From Flavobacteriaceae bacterium CG2_30_31_66 (GTDB lineage: Bacteria; Bacteroidota; Bacteroidia; Flavobacteriales; Flavobacteriaceae), in NCBI GenBank assembly GCA_001873065.1, contig MNYM01000003.1, forward strand, positions 1-64,000: DNA of 64,000 bases, in the 5' to 3' direction. A model generated the notes under the pieces. It was not told where the DNA came from, did not search any database, and was given only the letters and a program-made list of their open reading frames with translations. Below, in pieces: positions 17,105 to 25,239 of this stretch (position 1 is the first letter of the stretch; every line of letters begins with the position of its first letter). The translations under genes were made by a program, and so were the position numbers.

Positions 17105-19756
17105 TCAAAATTTGTACTTTAACTCAAATAAAAATACTCTTGGAATGGTAAAAACTTGGTTAGAAAAAAGTATATTATTATTGAATGAATTCCTAATAAT
17201 TACACCATTATTAAAAATGTTTCTAAAGTTTAAGCTATAGGAAAGTTTGCTATTTGGTTTTGCATAGCCTAAATAAAGATTTTGTAAAGTATAACTTTGA
17301 CTGATATTGCTAAAATTGTTCACAAAATGAGTGGAAAAATCGGTTTTAAAAGTAAAGTTCTTCAATAATTTAGAATCAAAATTTAAAGAGAATATGTTTT
17401 CAGTAGATTTTGAATCTTCCTCAGATTTTACTCTAAAACTACTATGTTTATATTTTAAATTAAGATGAGTTTTATCACCTATTTTTAGTTTCCATTTACC
17501 ACTAAAACTGTATTCAATTGATTTAAGAAAGCTCAGTTCTTTGTTAATAATTTGATTAAATTTAAGCCATTCTAAATCCATTCCAAATTCTAGGCTAGAT
17601 TTATGAAAAATTAATCCAAATTCTGAATTTACACTTAGATTTTCTTCTGGAAAATTAAGTATATCTGGCGTATTCAATCTATTTATTCCATTTTGTAAAA
17701 TACTGTTATTTTCTACTGGATTGTTGATGCTGTAATCAATTGAAGTATCAATAAAATAATCATCCATATTTTTATAGTCACTAAAATAGAGACTAAAATT
17801 ATGTGAACGAGTATCTGTAAGGTTAGGATTTCCTTGTAAAACTGAGTTAAATCCGGTTATCCATAAATTTTCTATGTAACTTAAATCACTTAAATATCTA
17901 TTGGTAAAGTCATACTCAAAATCTAAATTAATATCATCTTCGATTTTAAAATTAATATCTAATTTAGATTCAATAAATAGATTTGTACTTTCAATATGCG
18001 CACGTCTAAATTGATAATAATGTGGTTTAGCCTCTAAGATGAATTCAATTTTTCCTACTTTAGATTTTAATCCAAAACCTGCATTTAAATCAAAGAGAGT
18101 TATTGGAATATTATTACTAATTTCAGTAAAATCATTCATTAAATTATTTGCAAAAACCTGACTGATATCATTTCTAATTTTAGAGTCTTTATAATTCAAT
18201 CCAATATTATAAAACAAGTGAAAATATCTACTTGCTAACCAATAATCTTTTACTAAAAAGTAAAAATTTTGAGAGTTAATATCATTTTTCTGATTTATTT
18301 CATACACCGATGACTGTGATATTGGCAAGTATTCTTGCAAAAAAATAGCATTACTAGACCACTTATCAATAGAATTTAAATTGCTAATACTATGATAAAA
18401 CGCTAAACCCATGGTATGCTTATCATTCACTTTAAAATATCCTTCTAAATTATGAGAAAAACTCTCATTTTTGCCACTTGTTTTAGTAAAAAATTCATTA
18501 GTGTTTGCTGAGCTTGATAAAGATTCTGCTGATATATTTGAAATATTTTTTAAAAAATTGACAGTATACATCCATTTTTGAACACCATTGGGATTGTAGT
18601 CAAATTTAATGTTGAACATTGCAGCATTGGCATTTGTATCACCTAGATCATCTCTAGTTTCAATAATTGGCACATTGCCTAAATATTCTCTTATTGATGA
18701 TGATTTATTAATAATATCATTATTTGAATAGATGGCATATCCACTAATAGTAAATTTTTTATTAAATTCTTTCTGAAAATTAAGTGCTGAAAATCTTGTA
18801 GTAGATTTAAAACGTTCTTGATTGTTTGATGCTAAAGACAATAAATTGTTAGATAAATTACTTTTCTTAAATAGATTACTAGAGCCGCCAACTAATCTAG
18901 TTAAATCACTGAAACTTATACTACTGTTATTGAAATTATTGACATCTCCAATAAAACTAATATTTGATGCAGGATTATACTTGAATAATGAAGTATGAAA
19001 ACTGTAAAATTCTTCAAGTCCAACTCCAATACCAGTTTCTATATCACCAAAAGCAAAATCTTTTTTATCTTCTTTTAAGATGACATTTAAAGCCAGATCT
19101 TCATTATCTGATAGATTTCTTAACAATTCAGATTCTTTATAGTCAGAGATAACCTCTATTTTAGCCATCGCATCAGCAGGTATATTTTCGATAGCTAATT
19201 TTGTATTCCCATCAAAAAAAAGTTTCCCTTCAACCAACAATTTTGTTACAGTTTTCCCTTGAATTTTAATGATATTGTCTTCAACCTTAATACCTGGCAA
19301 CTTTTCAAGAACATCTTTCATTTTAAATTCATTTCCATTGGTAAAAGCCGCTAAATTATAAGTAATAGTATCCTTATTTTTTTCGATAGGCTGATATTTA
19401 TAATTAATTACAACTTCGTCTAAACTCTCATTTCTTATTTTTAGAATAATGTTGTAGTCAAACCTATTTTCTAACAATAAAACTTCTTTAGTTATTGCAT
19501 AATATCCTATATGCGAGATGCTAAATGTATAAGAAATGCCCTTTTCTAATTGAAGTTGATAAATCCCATCTTCATTTGATATGGCATAGGTTGTTTTATA
19601 TTTTTCTTGGGTAGGCTTGGCTATTAAAGTTACGTTTGGAATGGATTGTTGTAAACTATCAGTAACTATACCTTTTATAATTATTGCATTATTTTGAGCA
19701 AAATTTAATGAACTTAATAATATAAAGAAAAAAAAGAAGCCATTTTTAAAATTCAT
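17105..19756 (-). CDS. TonB-dependent-receptor-like outer-membrane barrel with carboxypeptidase-regulatory-like N-domain
   Basis: 883 residues from ATG 19756 (the track's 19762 start is TTG). A signal peptide ends near 'LNFAQ'. Residues about 25-110 are a CarboxypepD-reg-like beta-sandwich ('IKGIVTDSLQQSIPNVTL', 'SISHIGYYAI'). A plug-like domain follows ('VLEKLPGIKVEDN', 'IPADAMAKIEVISDYKESE'), then a long beta-barrel ending 'PRVFLFELKYKF'. It is not a SusC protein: no SusD gene is adjacent. It follows the GLPGLI gene by 27 bases, the usual pairing. The ligand or substrate is unknown; the neighbouring small secreted protein is a candidate partner. Confidence 0.82.
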   Translation of the reverse strand: MNFKNGFFFFFILLSSLNFAQNNAIIIKGIVTDSLQQSIPNVTLIAKPTQEKYKTTYAISNEDGIYQLQLEKGISYTFSISHIGYYAITKEVLLLENRFDYNIILKIRNESLDEVVINYKYQPIEKNKDTITYNLAAFTNGNEFKMKDVLEKLPGIKVEDNIIKIQGKTVTKLLVEGKLFFDGNTKLAIENIPADAMAKIEVISDYKESELLRNLSDNEDLALNVILKEDKKDFAFGDIETGIGVGLEEFYSFHTSLFKYNPASNISFIGDVNNFNNSSISFSDLTRLVGGSSNLFKKSNLSNNLLSLASNNQERFKSTTRFSALNFQKEFNKKFTISGYAIYSNNDIINKSSSIREYLGNVPIIETRDDLGDTNANAAMFNIKFDYNPNGVQKWMYTVNFLKNISNISAESLSSSANTNEFFTKTSGKNESFSHNLEGYFKVNDKHTMGLAFYHSISNLNSIDKWSSNAIFLQEYLPISQSSVYEINQKNDINSQNFYFLVKDYWLASRYFHLFYNIGLNYKDSKIRNDISQVFANNLMNDFTEISNNIPITLFDLNAGFGLKSKVGKIEFILEAKPHYYQFRRAHIESTNLFIESKLDINFKIEDDINLDFEYDFTNRYLSDLSYIENLWITGFNSVLQGNPNLTDTRSHNFSLYFSDYKNMDDYFIDTSIDYSINNPVENNSILQNGINRLNTPDILNFPEENLSVNSEFGLIFHKSSLEFGMDLEWLKFNQIINKELSFLKSIEYSFSGKWKLKIGDKTHLNLKYKHSSFRVKSEEDSKSTENIFSLNFDSKLLKNFTFKTDFSTHFVNNFSNISQSYTLQNLYLGYAKPNSKLSYSLNFRNIFNNGVIIRNSFNNNILFSNQVFTIPRVFLFELKYKF

Positions 19757-19783
19757 CAGCAAACAATCATCATAATAGTTTTA

Positions 19784-20542
19784 CTAATCCTGTTTTCGCC
19801 AGCGTTTTTCATCGTCAGCAGCCAATTTTTCAAATTCTTCTTCCGTAATAGATTTCAAATTCTTCAATTTAGGAATTTCGTTTTCTTTATCCATTTTAGA
19901 ATTATCATAAAACGTTATTTTCTTTACGCCATAAGTGAAATCTTTACCTTGCAATTCTATAATTAAACCTGGCAAATTACCATATCCAACAGGACCAAAC
20001 TTGTAGGGTAGTTGTGGAGTGTACCAAGCTGTAAAATCGTGTGTAAAAACTTTTCCTTTAGGATTTGTTGTTGTAAAAAAAGTGGTTGCTTTGAAACAGA
20101 CAAAGTCTCCTATTATTTTAGTTTCATCATCTAATTTCCATTTTTGGTAGGGACGTATTACTAAAAATTTACCAAAATCTTCTTGTAATTCCTCTGTAAC
20201 AAAGGCTTTAGATTGTTGATTAATTCTCCCATAATAACCTGAATGAGATATTGCAGAAAAAGCAGCTCTGTCATCTGAAAATAATTTTTTTTCTAAGTAA
20301 AATAAAGAAATAGTATCATTAAAAACTAATGAAAATTCCAACTCTGAAGAAACCTTTTCCACTCTTTCGGTCAATCCTGGACTATATTTTTCATGAATTT
20401 TATAAACACCTTGATTTTTGTCAGGTTTTATACTTATAGTATAGCTAACTTTAGCTTTAGCAAATTGTTTTTTTGATTGTGAGTTTGAGGTAATGCTTAC
20501 TAAAACAAATATTAAAAGTAAGTGAAATGTTTTTAAATTCAT
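19784..20542 (-). CDS. GLPGLI family secreted protein
   Basis: 252 residues with a signal peptide ending near 'SITSNSQ'. The family-naming motif appears as 'GNLPGLIIEL' after 'AWYTPQLPYKFGP'. The C-terminus is charged ('EEFEKLAADDEKRWRKQD'). GLPGLI proteins have no proven biochemical role and are commonly encoded next to TonB-receptor-like barrels, as here. Location is probably periplasmic. A terminator-like hairpin lies between this gene and the upstream small secreted protein gene, so expression may depend on read-through. Confidence 0.88.
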   Translation of the reverse strand: MNLKTFHLLLIFVLVSITSNSQSKKQFAKAKVSYTISIKPDKNQGVYKIHEKYSPGLTERVEKVSSELEFSLVFNDTISLFYLEKKLFSDDRAAFSAISHSGYYGRINQQSKAFVTEELQEDFGKFLVIRPYQKWKLDDETKIIGDFVCFKATTFFTTTNPKGKVFTHDFTAWYTPQLPYKFGPVGYGNLPGLIIELQGKDFTYGVKKITFYDNSKMDKENEIPKLKNLKSITEEEFEKLAADDEKRWRKQD

Positions 20543-20555
20543 TTTATTAAATTAT

Positions 20556-20593
20556 AAAAAGAGATTAATTTTTAACCAAATCAATCTCTTTTT
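20556..20593 (-). terminator. Terminator or attenuator between the small secreted protein and GLPGLI genes
   Basis: On the minus strand AAAAAGAGATT and AATCTCTTTTT form an 11-bp stem with a 16-base loop and end in a T run (TTTTTATAATTT). It lies after the stop at 20636 and before the GLPGLI ATG at 20542. Confidence 0.65.
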
Positions 20594-20635
20594 GTTTCTG
20601 TAAATAGTTTACTGTAAACTTTTCAAATTGAATTT

Positions 20636-20953
20636 TTAGTTTGCCCAAGAAATAAAAATACTTAACCATCCATCAGGCCCATTTCCTCTACATTCTCTTA
20701 CAGTAGCTCTTCTATTACTTCTTGCTTCCCTATGACTCATTCCCCCTGCAACCAAATCTTCATAATGTGCATTTCCTAAATCTCCGCAACCAAAAATCAG
20801 TTCTTCTTCAAAAATTTCATTTGAAACATTTTCAGAAGTTGAGATATCAAAATTAATTTCATCTTTAGTAATGATATTTACAATTTCGATTTTGTTGTTA
20901 GCATTTGTTGAAAATGCAATAGCGAATAGCATAGTACATATTAATTTTTTCAT
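20636..20953 (-). CDS. Small secreted protein of unknown family (GLPGLI/barrel cassette)
   Basis: 105 residues. The N-terminus 'MKKLICTMLFAIAFSTNA' is a good signal peptide, leaving a mature protein of about 87 residues. The mature part has an acidic N-terminal half ('FEEELIFGCGDLG') and a basic segment ('HREARSNRRATVRECRG') and ends 'DGWLSIFISWAN'. It has two cysteines that could form a disulfide. I do not recognise a family. It is the first gene of a same-strand cassette with a GLPGLI protein and an outer-membrane barrel, and its own terminator suggests it is made in larger amounts than they are. A five-base repeat array lies in its upstream region. Confidence 0.7.
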   Translation of the reverse strand: MKKLICTMLFAIAFSTNANNKIEIVNIITKDEINFDISTSENVSNEIFEEELIFGCGDLGNAHYEDLVAGGMSHREARSNRRATVRECRGNGPDGWLSIFISWAN

Positions 20954-20986
20954 AATAATAAAGTTTTTAAAAGTTAGTATTATGAC

Positions 20987-21013
20987 AAAGTAAAGTAAAG
21001 TAAAGTAAAGTAA
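20987..21013. repeat. TAAAG pentanucleotide microsatellite
   Basis: Twenty-seven bases of uninterrupted TAAAG repeat (about 5.4 units) lie 34 bases upstream of the small secreted protein ATG, in the region where its promoter should be. On the minus strand the array reads (CTTTA)n and runs into TACTTTG, a near match to a -7 box. Confidence 0.9.
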
Positions 21014-21075
21014 CTAATTTATATATACTTTTTTTCAAAAAATTAGGTTTTTTTTAAAGAAGTAAAAGTTACCTG

Positions 21076-22764
21076 TTACAATTTCCCTCCCCAAGAATCA
21101 CGCAACCCAACAGTTTTGTTGAATACTAATTTGCTTGCAGTAGTGTCATTATCCACACAAAAATAGCCCAAACGTTGAAACTGAAAACGCTCACCAATTT
21201 TGGCAGTTTGCAAACTTGGCTCTACAAAAGCATCAATGATTTCTAATGAATTTGGATTTAAAAATTCCATAAAATCTTTGTCTTTGTGTGCATCAGGAGC
21301 TTCATCTAAAAACAATCGATCATAGGCTCTCACTTCAGCTTTTACAGCGTGTTTTAAAGAAACCCAATGCAAGGTTCCTTTCACTTTTCGCAAACTTTCT
21401 TCAGTGCCACTGCCTGATTTACTAAGGCTATCATAAGTACATTGAACTTCGATCACATTTCCGTTTTCATCTTTTGTACAGCTTTCAGCTTTGATGATAT
21501 AGGCGTTTTTCAATCGAACTTCGCTCCCCAATTTCAATCGGAAAAACTTCTTATTGGCTTCTTCTTGAAAATCCTCTTTTTCGATATAAATTTCTCTTGA
21601 AAAAGGCACTTCTCTAAACCCTGCAGTTTCATCTTCTTGATTGTTTTCAGCTTGTAAAAACTCTTCTTTTCCTTCAGGATAATTCGTAATTACCACTTTC
21701 AACGGATCTAAAACAGCCATCACTCTATTGGCTGTTTTGTTTAAATCTTCTCGGATTTTAAATTCTAAAAGCGATACATCAATCACATTTTCACGTTTTG
21801 AAACGCCCACAGTTTCCACAAAACTTCGGATAGATACAGGTGTATAACCACGTCTGCGCAAACCTGAAATGGTGGGCATTCTAGGATCATCCCAACCGGA
21901 AACGATATTTTCTTCTACCAATTTCAGTAATTTTCGTTTACTCATAATGGTGTAACTCAAGTTCAAACGCGAAAATTCTCGTTGTTTTGGAGTTAAGGGA
22001 TATTTTTCTGAGCTGTATGCATAAACATTATCCTTAAACCAATCATACAATTCTCTGTGAGGTTTGAATTCTAACGAACACAAAGAATGCGAAATTTGCT
22101 CTACATAATCGCTTTCACCATGAGCCCAATCATACATTGGATAAATGCACCATTGATTTCCTGTTCTGTGGTGCGATTTGTGTAAAATTCGATACATTAA
22201 TGGATCTCGCAGCAACATATTTGGAGAACTCATATCAATTTTTGCACGCAAAACATGCTCACCTTCCTTGAATTTTCCGTCTTTCATATCTTGAAATAAG
22301 GATAAATTTTCTTCAACAGAACGATTTCTAAAAGGGCTATTGGTGCCTGATTCTATTGGCGTTCCTTTTTGAATTCTTATTTCTTCCGAAGATTGAGAAT
22401 CTACATAGGCTCTTCCATCTTTAATCAATAAAACCGCCCAATCATACAACTGATGAAAATAATCTGATGAATATAATTCGTTTGCCCAAGAATAGCCCAA
22501 CCAAGAAATGTCATTTTTAATAGCATCCACATATTCTTGCTCTTCTTTTGCTGGATTTGTATCATCAAAACGCAAGTTTACAGGCGCATTGTATTTCAAT
22601 CCCAAGCCAAAACTTATGCCAATTGCCTTAGTATGACCAATATGTAAATACCCATTTGGTTCTGGTGGAAAACGAAAACGCAAGTTTTCTTTCGGCATTC
22701 CGTTTGCTAAATCTTCTTCAATAATTTGCTCTAAAAAATTGAGCGATTTTTTCTCTTCAGACAT
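21076..22764 (-). CDS. glnS: Glutaminyl-tRNA synthetase
   Basis: 562 residues from ATG 22764 ('MSEEKKSLNFLEQIIEEDLA'), matching the usual GlnRS length; the ORF track's extra 73 residues are untranslated upstream sequence. It charges tRNA-Gln directly. The class I motifs are 'PPEPNGYLHIGHTKA' and 'YTIMSKRKLL' (KMSKS equivalent), and the C-terminal anticodon-binding beta-barrels end in 'GLRDSWGGK'. It is divergent from the DUF2452 gene. GluRS is excluded by the GlnRS-specific 'RFDDTNPAKEEQEYVDAI' and the C-terminal barrels. Confidence 0.96.
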   Translation of the reverse strand: MSEEKKSLNFLEQIIEEDLANGMPKENLRFRFPPEPNGYLHIGHTKAIGISFGLGLKYNAPVNLRFDDTNPAKEEQEYVDAIKNDISWLGYSWANELYSSDYFHQLYDWAVLLIKDGRAYVDSQSSEEIRIQKGTPIESGTNSPFRNRSVEENLSLFQDMKDGKFKEGEHVLRAKIDMSSPNMLLRDPLMYRILHKSHHRTGNQWCIYPMYDWAHGESDYVEQISHSLCSLEFKPHRELYDWFKDNVYAYSSEKYPLTPKQREFSRLNLSYTIMSKRKLLKLVEENIVSGWDDPRMPTISGLRRRGYTPVSIRSFVETVGVSKRENVIDVSLLEFKIREDLNKTANRVMAVLDPLKVVITNYPEGKEEFLQAENNQEDETAGFREVPFSREIYIEKEDFQEEANKKFFRLKLGSEVRLKNAYIIKAESCTKDENGNVIEVQCTYDSLSKSGSGTEESLRKVKGTLHWVSLKHAVKAEVRAYDRLFLDEAPDAHKDKDFMEFLNPNSLEIIDAFVEPSLQTAKIGERFQFQRLGYFCVDNDTTASKLVFNKTVGLRDSWGGKL

Positions 22765-22972
22765 CTTTTGTATGCAAAAATTAGGGCGTAAAATTACATA
22801 AAATACTTGACAGCCATAATAGGTTTGGAACAAATTTCTAAATAGATAGCCGAATTTTATAAAACCCAAATAAAGGCCATCTGCAATAATATTGACCTTA
22901 TTAAAGGAAAAAATTGATTGAATTTTCAGCGTTAAATTTTTCACAAACCAATTCGCAAAGTTGTTTTTGTAG

Positions 22973-22980
22973 TAAATTTG
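22973..22980 (+). promoter_or_regulatory. Candidate -7 box (TAAATTTG) for the DUF2452 and folB genes
   Basis: TAAATTTG is a perfect TAnnTTTG and ends 7 bases before the ATG at 22988, so the mRNA would be close to leaderless. No TTG is seen at -33. Confidence 0.5.
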
Positions 22981-22987
22981 CACTTGT

Positions 22988-23404
22988 ATGACAAACGAAA
23001 CAAAAAAACCAGATTTGGTGGTATTTAATGAAGAAACGCAACAATATGATGCGTCATTAAAACCCTATGGAACTTCTGCAAGTGCGCCAGCAATCAAACC
23101 TTTAAACACAGCAACTTGGAGAAATGATGGCGTGATTAGAGTCAATAAAAAAATAAAATCAGAGTTTGAGGAAGTAAAAAAGCAATACGAAAAGTTGATG
23201 GAAAAATTCCATGACAACGATTTGGTATACAACTCAAAGTTCAATTTCGAACCCAATATTGGTGAAATCTATCATTTATATCAAGGAAAAAATCAGGAAA
23301 CATTTTTATCCATCATTGAACCAGAACAATGTAATTTTGAACATTTGGGTTCTTTCCGATTGAATTCGGATAAAATGTGGGAAAAATTGGGCGCATCAAA
23401 CTAA
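22988..23404 (+). CDS. DUF2452 domain protein
   Basis: 138 residues, cytoplasmic. It has the DUF2452 pattern 'SLKPYGTSASAPAIKPLNTATW', 'YNSKFNFEPNIGEIYHLY' and 'FLSIIEPEQCN'. No function is known for the family, which occurs in bacteria and as small eukaryotic homologs. It is divergent from glnS and ends 6 bases before folB, so the two are likely cotranscribed. Confidence 0.85.
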   Translation: MTNETKKPDLVVFNEETQQYDASLKPYGTSASAPAIKPLNTATWRNDGVIRVNKKIKSEFEEVKKQYEKLMEKFHDNDLVYNSKFNFEPNIGEIYHLYQGKNQETFLSIIEPEQCNFEHLGSFRLNSDKMWEKLGASN

Positions 23405-23410
23405 CTATTT

Positions 23411-23773
23411 ATGGGAATTATCAAAGTTAACAACATTAAACTCTATGCTTTTCATGGTTGTTTGGATGAAGAAGCAAAAATTGGTTCAGTATATCGCGTA
23501 GATGTTTCTGTAAAAGCCGATTTAAAAAAATCAGCAAAAACGGATGATTTATCAGATACTGTTGATTACGTGCATTTGAATACAATCGTAAAAGAGGAAA
23601 TGGCGATTCGTTCAAAATTATTGGAAGAAGTGGCCAACCGAATTTTGAACCGTTTTTTTAAAGAAATTCCGATGATTAAAAAAGCGACTGTCGGAGTTTC
23701 AAAAATAAATCCGCCAATTGGAGGAAATGTGGAAGAAGTGGCAATTATTTTGACAAAAAAACGATACCCATAA
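23411..23773 (+). CDS. folB: Dihydroneopterin aldolase
   Basis: 120 residues, full length. The enzyme converts 7,8-dihydroneopterin to 6-hydroxymethyl-dihydropterin in folate synthesis. The family signatures are 'IKLYAFHGCLDEEAKIGSVYRVDVSV', the substrate-binding 'DTVDYVHL', 'LLEEVANRI' with the pterin-binding Glu, and 'KINPPIGGNVEEVAI' with the catalytic Lys region. It is the second gene after DUF2452 and directly precedes the tRNA-Cys promoter. Confidence 0.95.
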   Translation: MGIIKVNNIKLYAFHGCLDEEAKIGSVYRVDVSVKADLKKSAKTDDLSDTVDYVHLNTIVKEEMAIRSKLLEEVANRILNRFFKEIPMIKKATVGVSKINPPIGGNVEEVAIILTKKRYP

Positions 23774-23780
23774 AAAAGTA

Positions 23781-23810
23781 TTGTAGGATTTGTAAATTTG
23801 CGTAAATTTG
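23781..23810 (+). promoter_or_regulatory. Promoter of tRNA-Cys with a duplicated -7 box
   Basis: TTG at 23781-23783, then 19 bases, then TAAATTTG at 23803-23810: a complete Bacteroidota promoter 20 bases before the tRNA. A second TAAATTTG (23793-23800) lies inside the spacer as a 10-base tandem duplication (GTAAATTTGC), offering an alternative -7 box. Confidence 0.8.
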
Positions 23811-23829
23811 CACTCCTTAAATTCAATAA

Positions 23830-23900
23830 GGTGTCGTGGCCGAGTGGCTAGGCAATGGTCTGCAACACCATCTACAGCGGTTCGAATCCGCTCGACACCT
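23830..23900 (+). tRNA. tRNA-Cys (anticodon GCA)
   Basis: A 71-base cloverleaf. The acceptor stem GGTGTCG pairs with CGACACC, the discriminator base is T (U in RNA) as expected for Cys, the anticodon stem ATGGT/ACCAT encloses the loop CTGCAAC with anticodon GCA, and the T arm is GCGGTTCGAATCCGC. CCA is not encoded. Confidence 0.97.
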
Positions 23901-23901
23901 C

Positions 23902-23937
23902 AAAAAAATCGCAATAATAATATGTTGCGATTTTTTT
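23902..23937 (+). terminator. Intrinsic terminator after tRNA-Cys
   Basis: AAAAAAATCGCAA and TTGCGATTTTTTT form a 13-bp stem around a 10-base loop, ending in a T run. It starts one base after the tRNA. Confidence 0.9.
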
Positions 23938-24024
23938 ATTGATTGACTTTTCTTGATTGAGCAGAGAAAGATTCTTAGAAATTTCAATTTAATTATTAAA
24001 ATTTACAGTTAGTTAAATCCTAAA

Positions 24025-24217
24025 TTAAAATTCATAACTTATTTTGATTCCATATTGTAATTCATCAAGACTAAAACCGATTTTTTTGAATTATTTACTT
24101 CAATTTCTACAATTTTAATAGTTGTTTTAATTGTTTTTTTTCAGAATTAGTTGAATCTTCTGGAGAGAATTCAAGATAAGCAACGAGTAACAAAATAAAG
24201 TTTAATCTTAAATTTAA
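24025..24217 (-). pseudogene. Decayed 3' end of a protein gene, possibly an outer-membrane protein
   Basis: Between the tRNA terminator and the phosphodiesterase gene the minus strand holds three short open stretches in different frames. They read '...YLEFSPEDSTNSEKK', 'TIKTTIKIVEIEVNNSKK' and 'IGFSLDELQYGIKISYEF' before TAA at 24025-24027. Adding one A to the A8 run (24134-24141) and one to the A7 run (24081-24087) fuses them into one frame. The last residues resemble the closing strand of a barrel. No start or 5' part is seen; a stop at 24218-24220 closes the frame. The rest of the gap (24218-24317) holds nothing I recognise. Confidence 0.4.
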
Positions 24218-24317
24218 TTATTTTTTCTTTTTAAAAGTACTATATCTAAAAACTTAGTTATTTGAACATGAAAGAAAATGTATATTAAAGAAAAACATTA
24301 GGTTAACTTTTTTATCA

Positions 24318-25178
24318 TTAATGTTTTCCATTTTTTCTTAAAAAATCAAGCAACAAAGCTGGTCTATCCGTTTGTATATAATCTATATTATTTTGAATAT
24401 ACCATTGATATGTGTTGATATCATAAAATGCTTTTTCATCATTAAACCCTGCACACATAGATGCCCACAATGAATTTATCCATATTTTTTTCTTTTTTTC
24501 TTTAATTTTTTCCTTAAAAAAGTTGAATTTATCTGACTCTTTTTCTAAGAGTAATTCAAAAGCTTCAATTCCAATAGTTGCCTCTAAATATTCATTAAGT
24601 ATTTTTTCAGAATTATTTTCGCTAATTACAATAATTGGCATGAATTTTATTTTATTTAGATATGGACCATAGAGTGTTTGTGCTTCTTTTAAATTACCCT
24701 TTAACTTAAAAATAACTTCATTAAACATGTTTAAATCATCAACTAATTGAAGTATCACAATAAGTTGAGAATTATCCTTTAAATCTATATTTAGTTGAAT
24801 TTTATTTTTTGCAACAAGTAAAGCTTCTTTAAGTGTAGGTATTTTATAATCAGTCCAGCTACCTGCCCCATCTTTTAGGTTTAATTTTTTAAGTTCTTGT
24901 AGTGTAAATTCTTCTATTTTTCCTTTTCCATTTGTAGTTCTATCCAATAGCTCATCATGCATTAAAACAAGTTTTTTATCCTTTGTCACCCTAACATCTA
25001 CTTCTACAACATCAGCGCCCATTTCTATGGCACTCACTATTGAGTTTAATGAGTTTTCAGGGGCATTTCTCCAATCACCTCTATGAGCTACTACTTCAAT
25101 CTTAGTATGATGTATTTGAGAATTAATAGAAAGAGAAGTTAAGGAAAGGAAATAAAATAAAAATTTAAATTTCTTCAT
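24318..25178 (-). CDS. Secreted glycerophosphodiester phosphodiesterase
   Basis: 286 residues from ATG 25178, which gives the signal peptide 'MKKFKFLFYFLSLTSLSINSQ'; an ATG at 25196 is an alternative, and the track start at 25250 is too long. The GDPD TIM-barrel is intact: 'VVAHRGDWRNAPENSLNSI' with the catalytic HR, 'EVDVRVTKDKKLVLMHDELLDRTTNGKG' with the metal ligands, and a late 'YIQTDRPALLLDFL'. The enzyme splits glycerophosphodiesters to glycerol-3-phosphate and an alcohol, here in the periplasm or outside. It is the last gene of the galactan locus, 61 bases after the deacetylase gene; whether it serves the same glycan is unknown. Confidence 0.88.
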   Translation of the reverse strand: MKKFKFLFYFLSLTSLSINSQIHHTKIEVVAHRGDWRNAPENSLNSIVSAIEMGADVVEVDVRVTKDKKLVLMHDELLDRTTNGKGKIEEFTLQELKKLNLKDGAGSWTDYKIPTLKEALLVAKNKIQLNIDLKDNSQLIVILQLVDDLNMFNEVIFKLKGNLKEAQTLYGPYLNKIKFMPIIVISENNSEKILNEYLEATIGIEAFELLLEKESDKFNFFKEKIKEKKKKIWINSLWASMCAGFNDEKAFYDINTYQWYIQNNIDYIQTDRPALLLDFLRKNGKH

Positions 25179-25239
25179 ACTTATTTGAGTTTTCATTTTA
25201 TAATAGTAAGCATTTATAATTAAATTAAAAACAACATTA

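Noticed and set aside
17105-19756. The barrel as a SusC protein
   Set aside because: No SusD gene is adjacent, and the neighbours are GLPGLI and a small secreted protein, which point to another barrel class.
22765-22983. N-terminal extension of glnS by 73 residues
   Set aside because: The extension is unlike GlnRS, and ATG 22764 gives the normal length and N-terminus.
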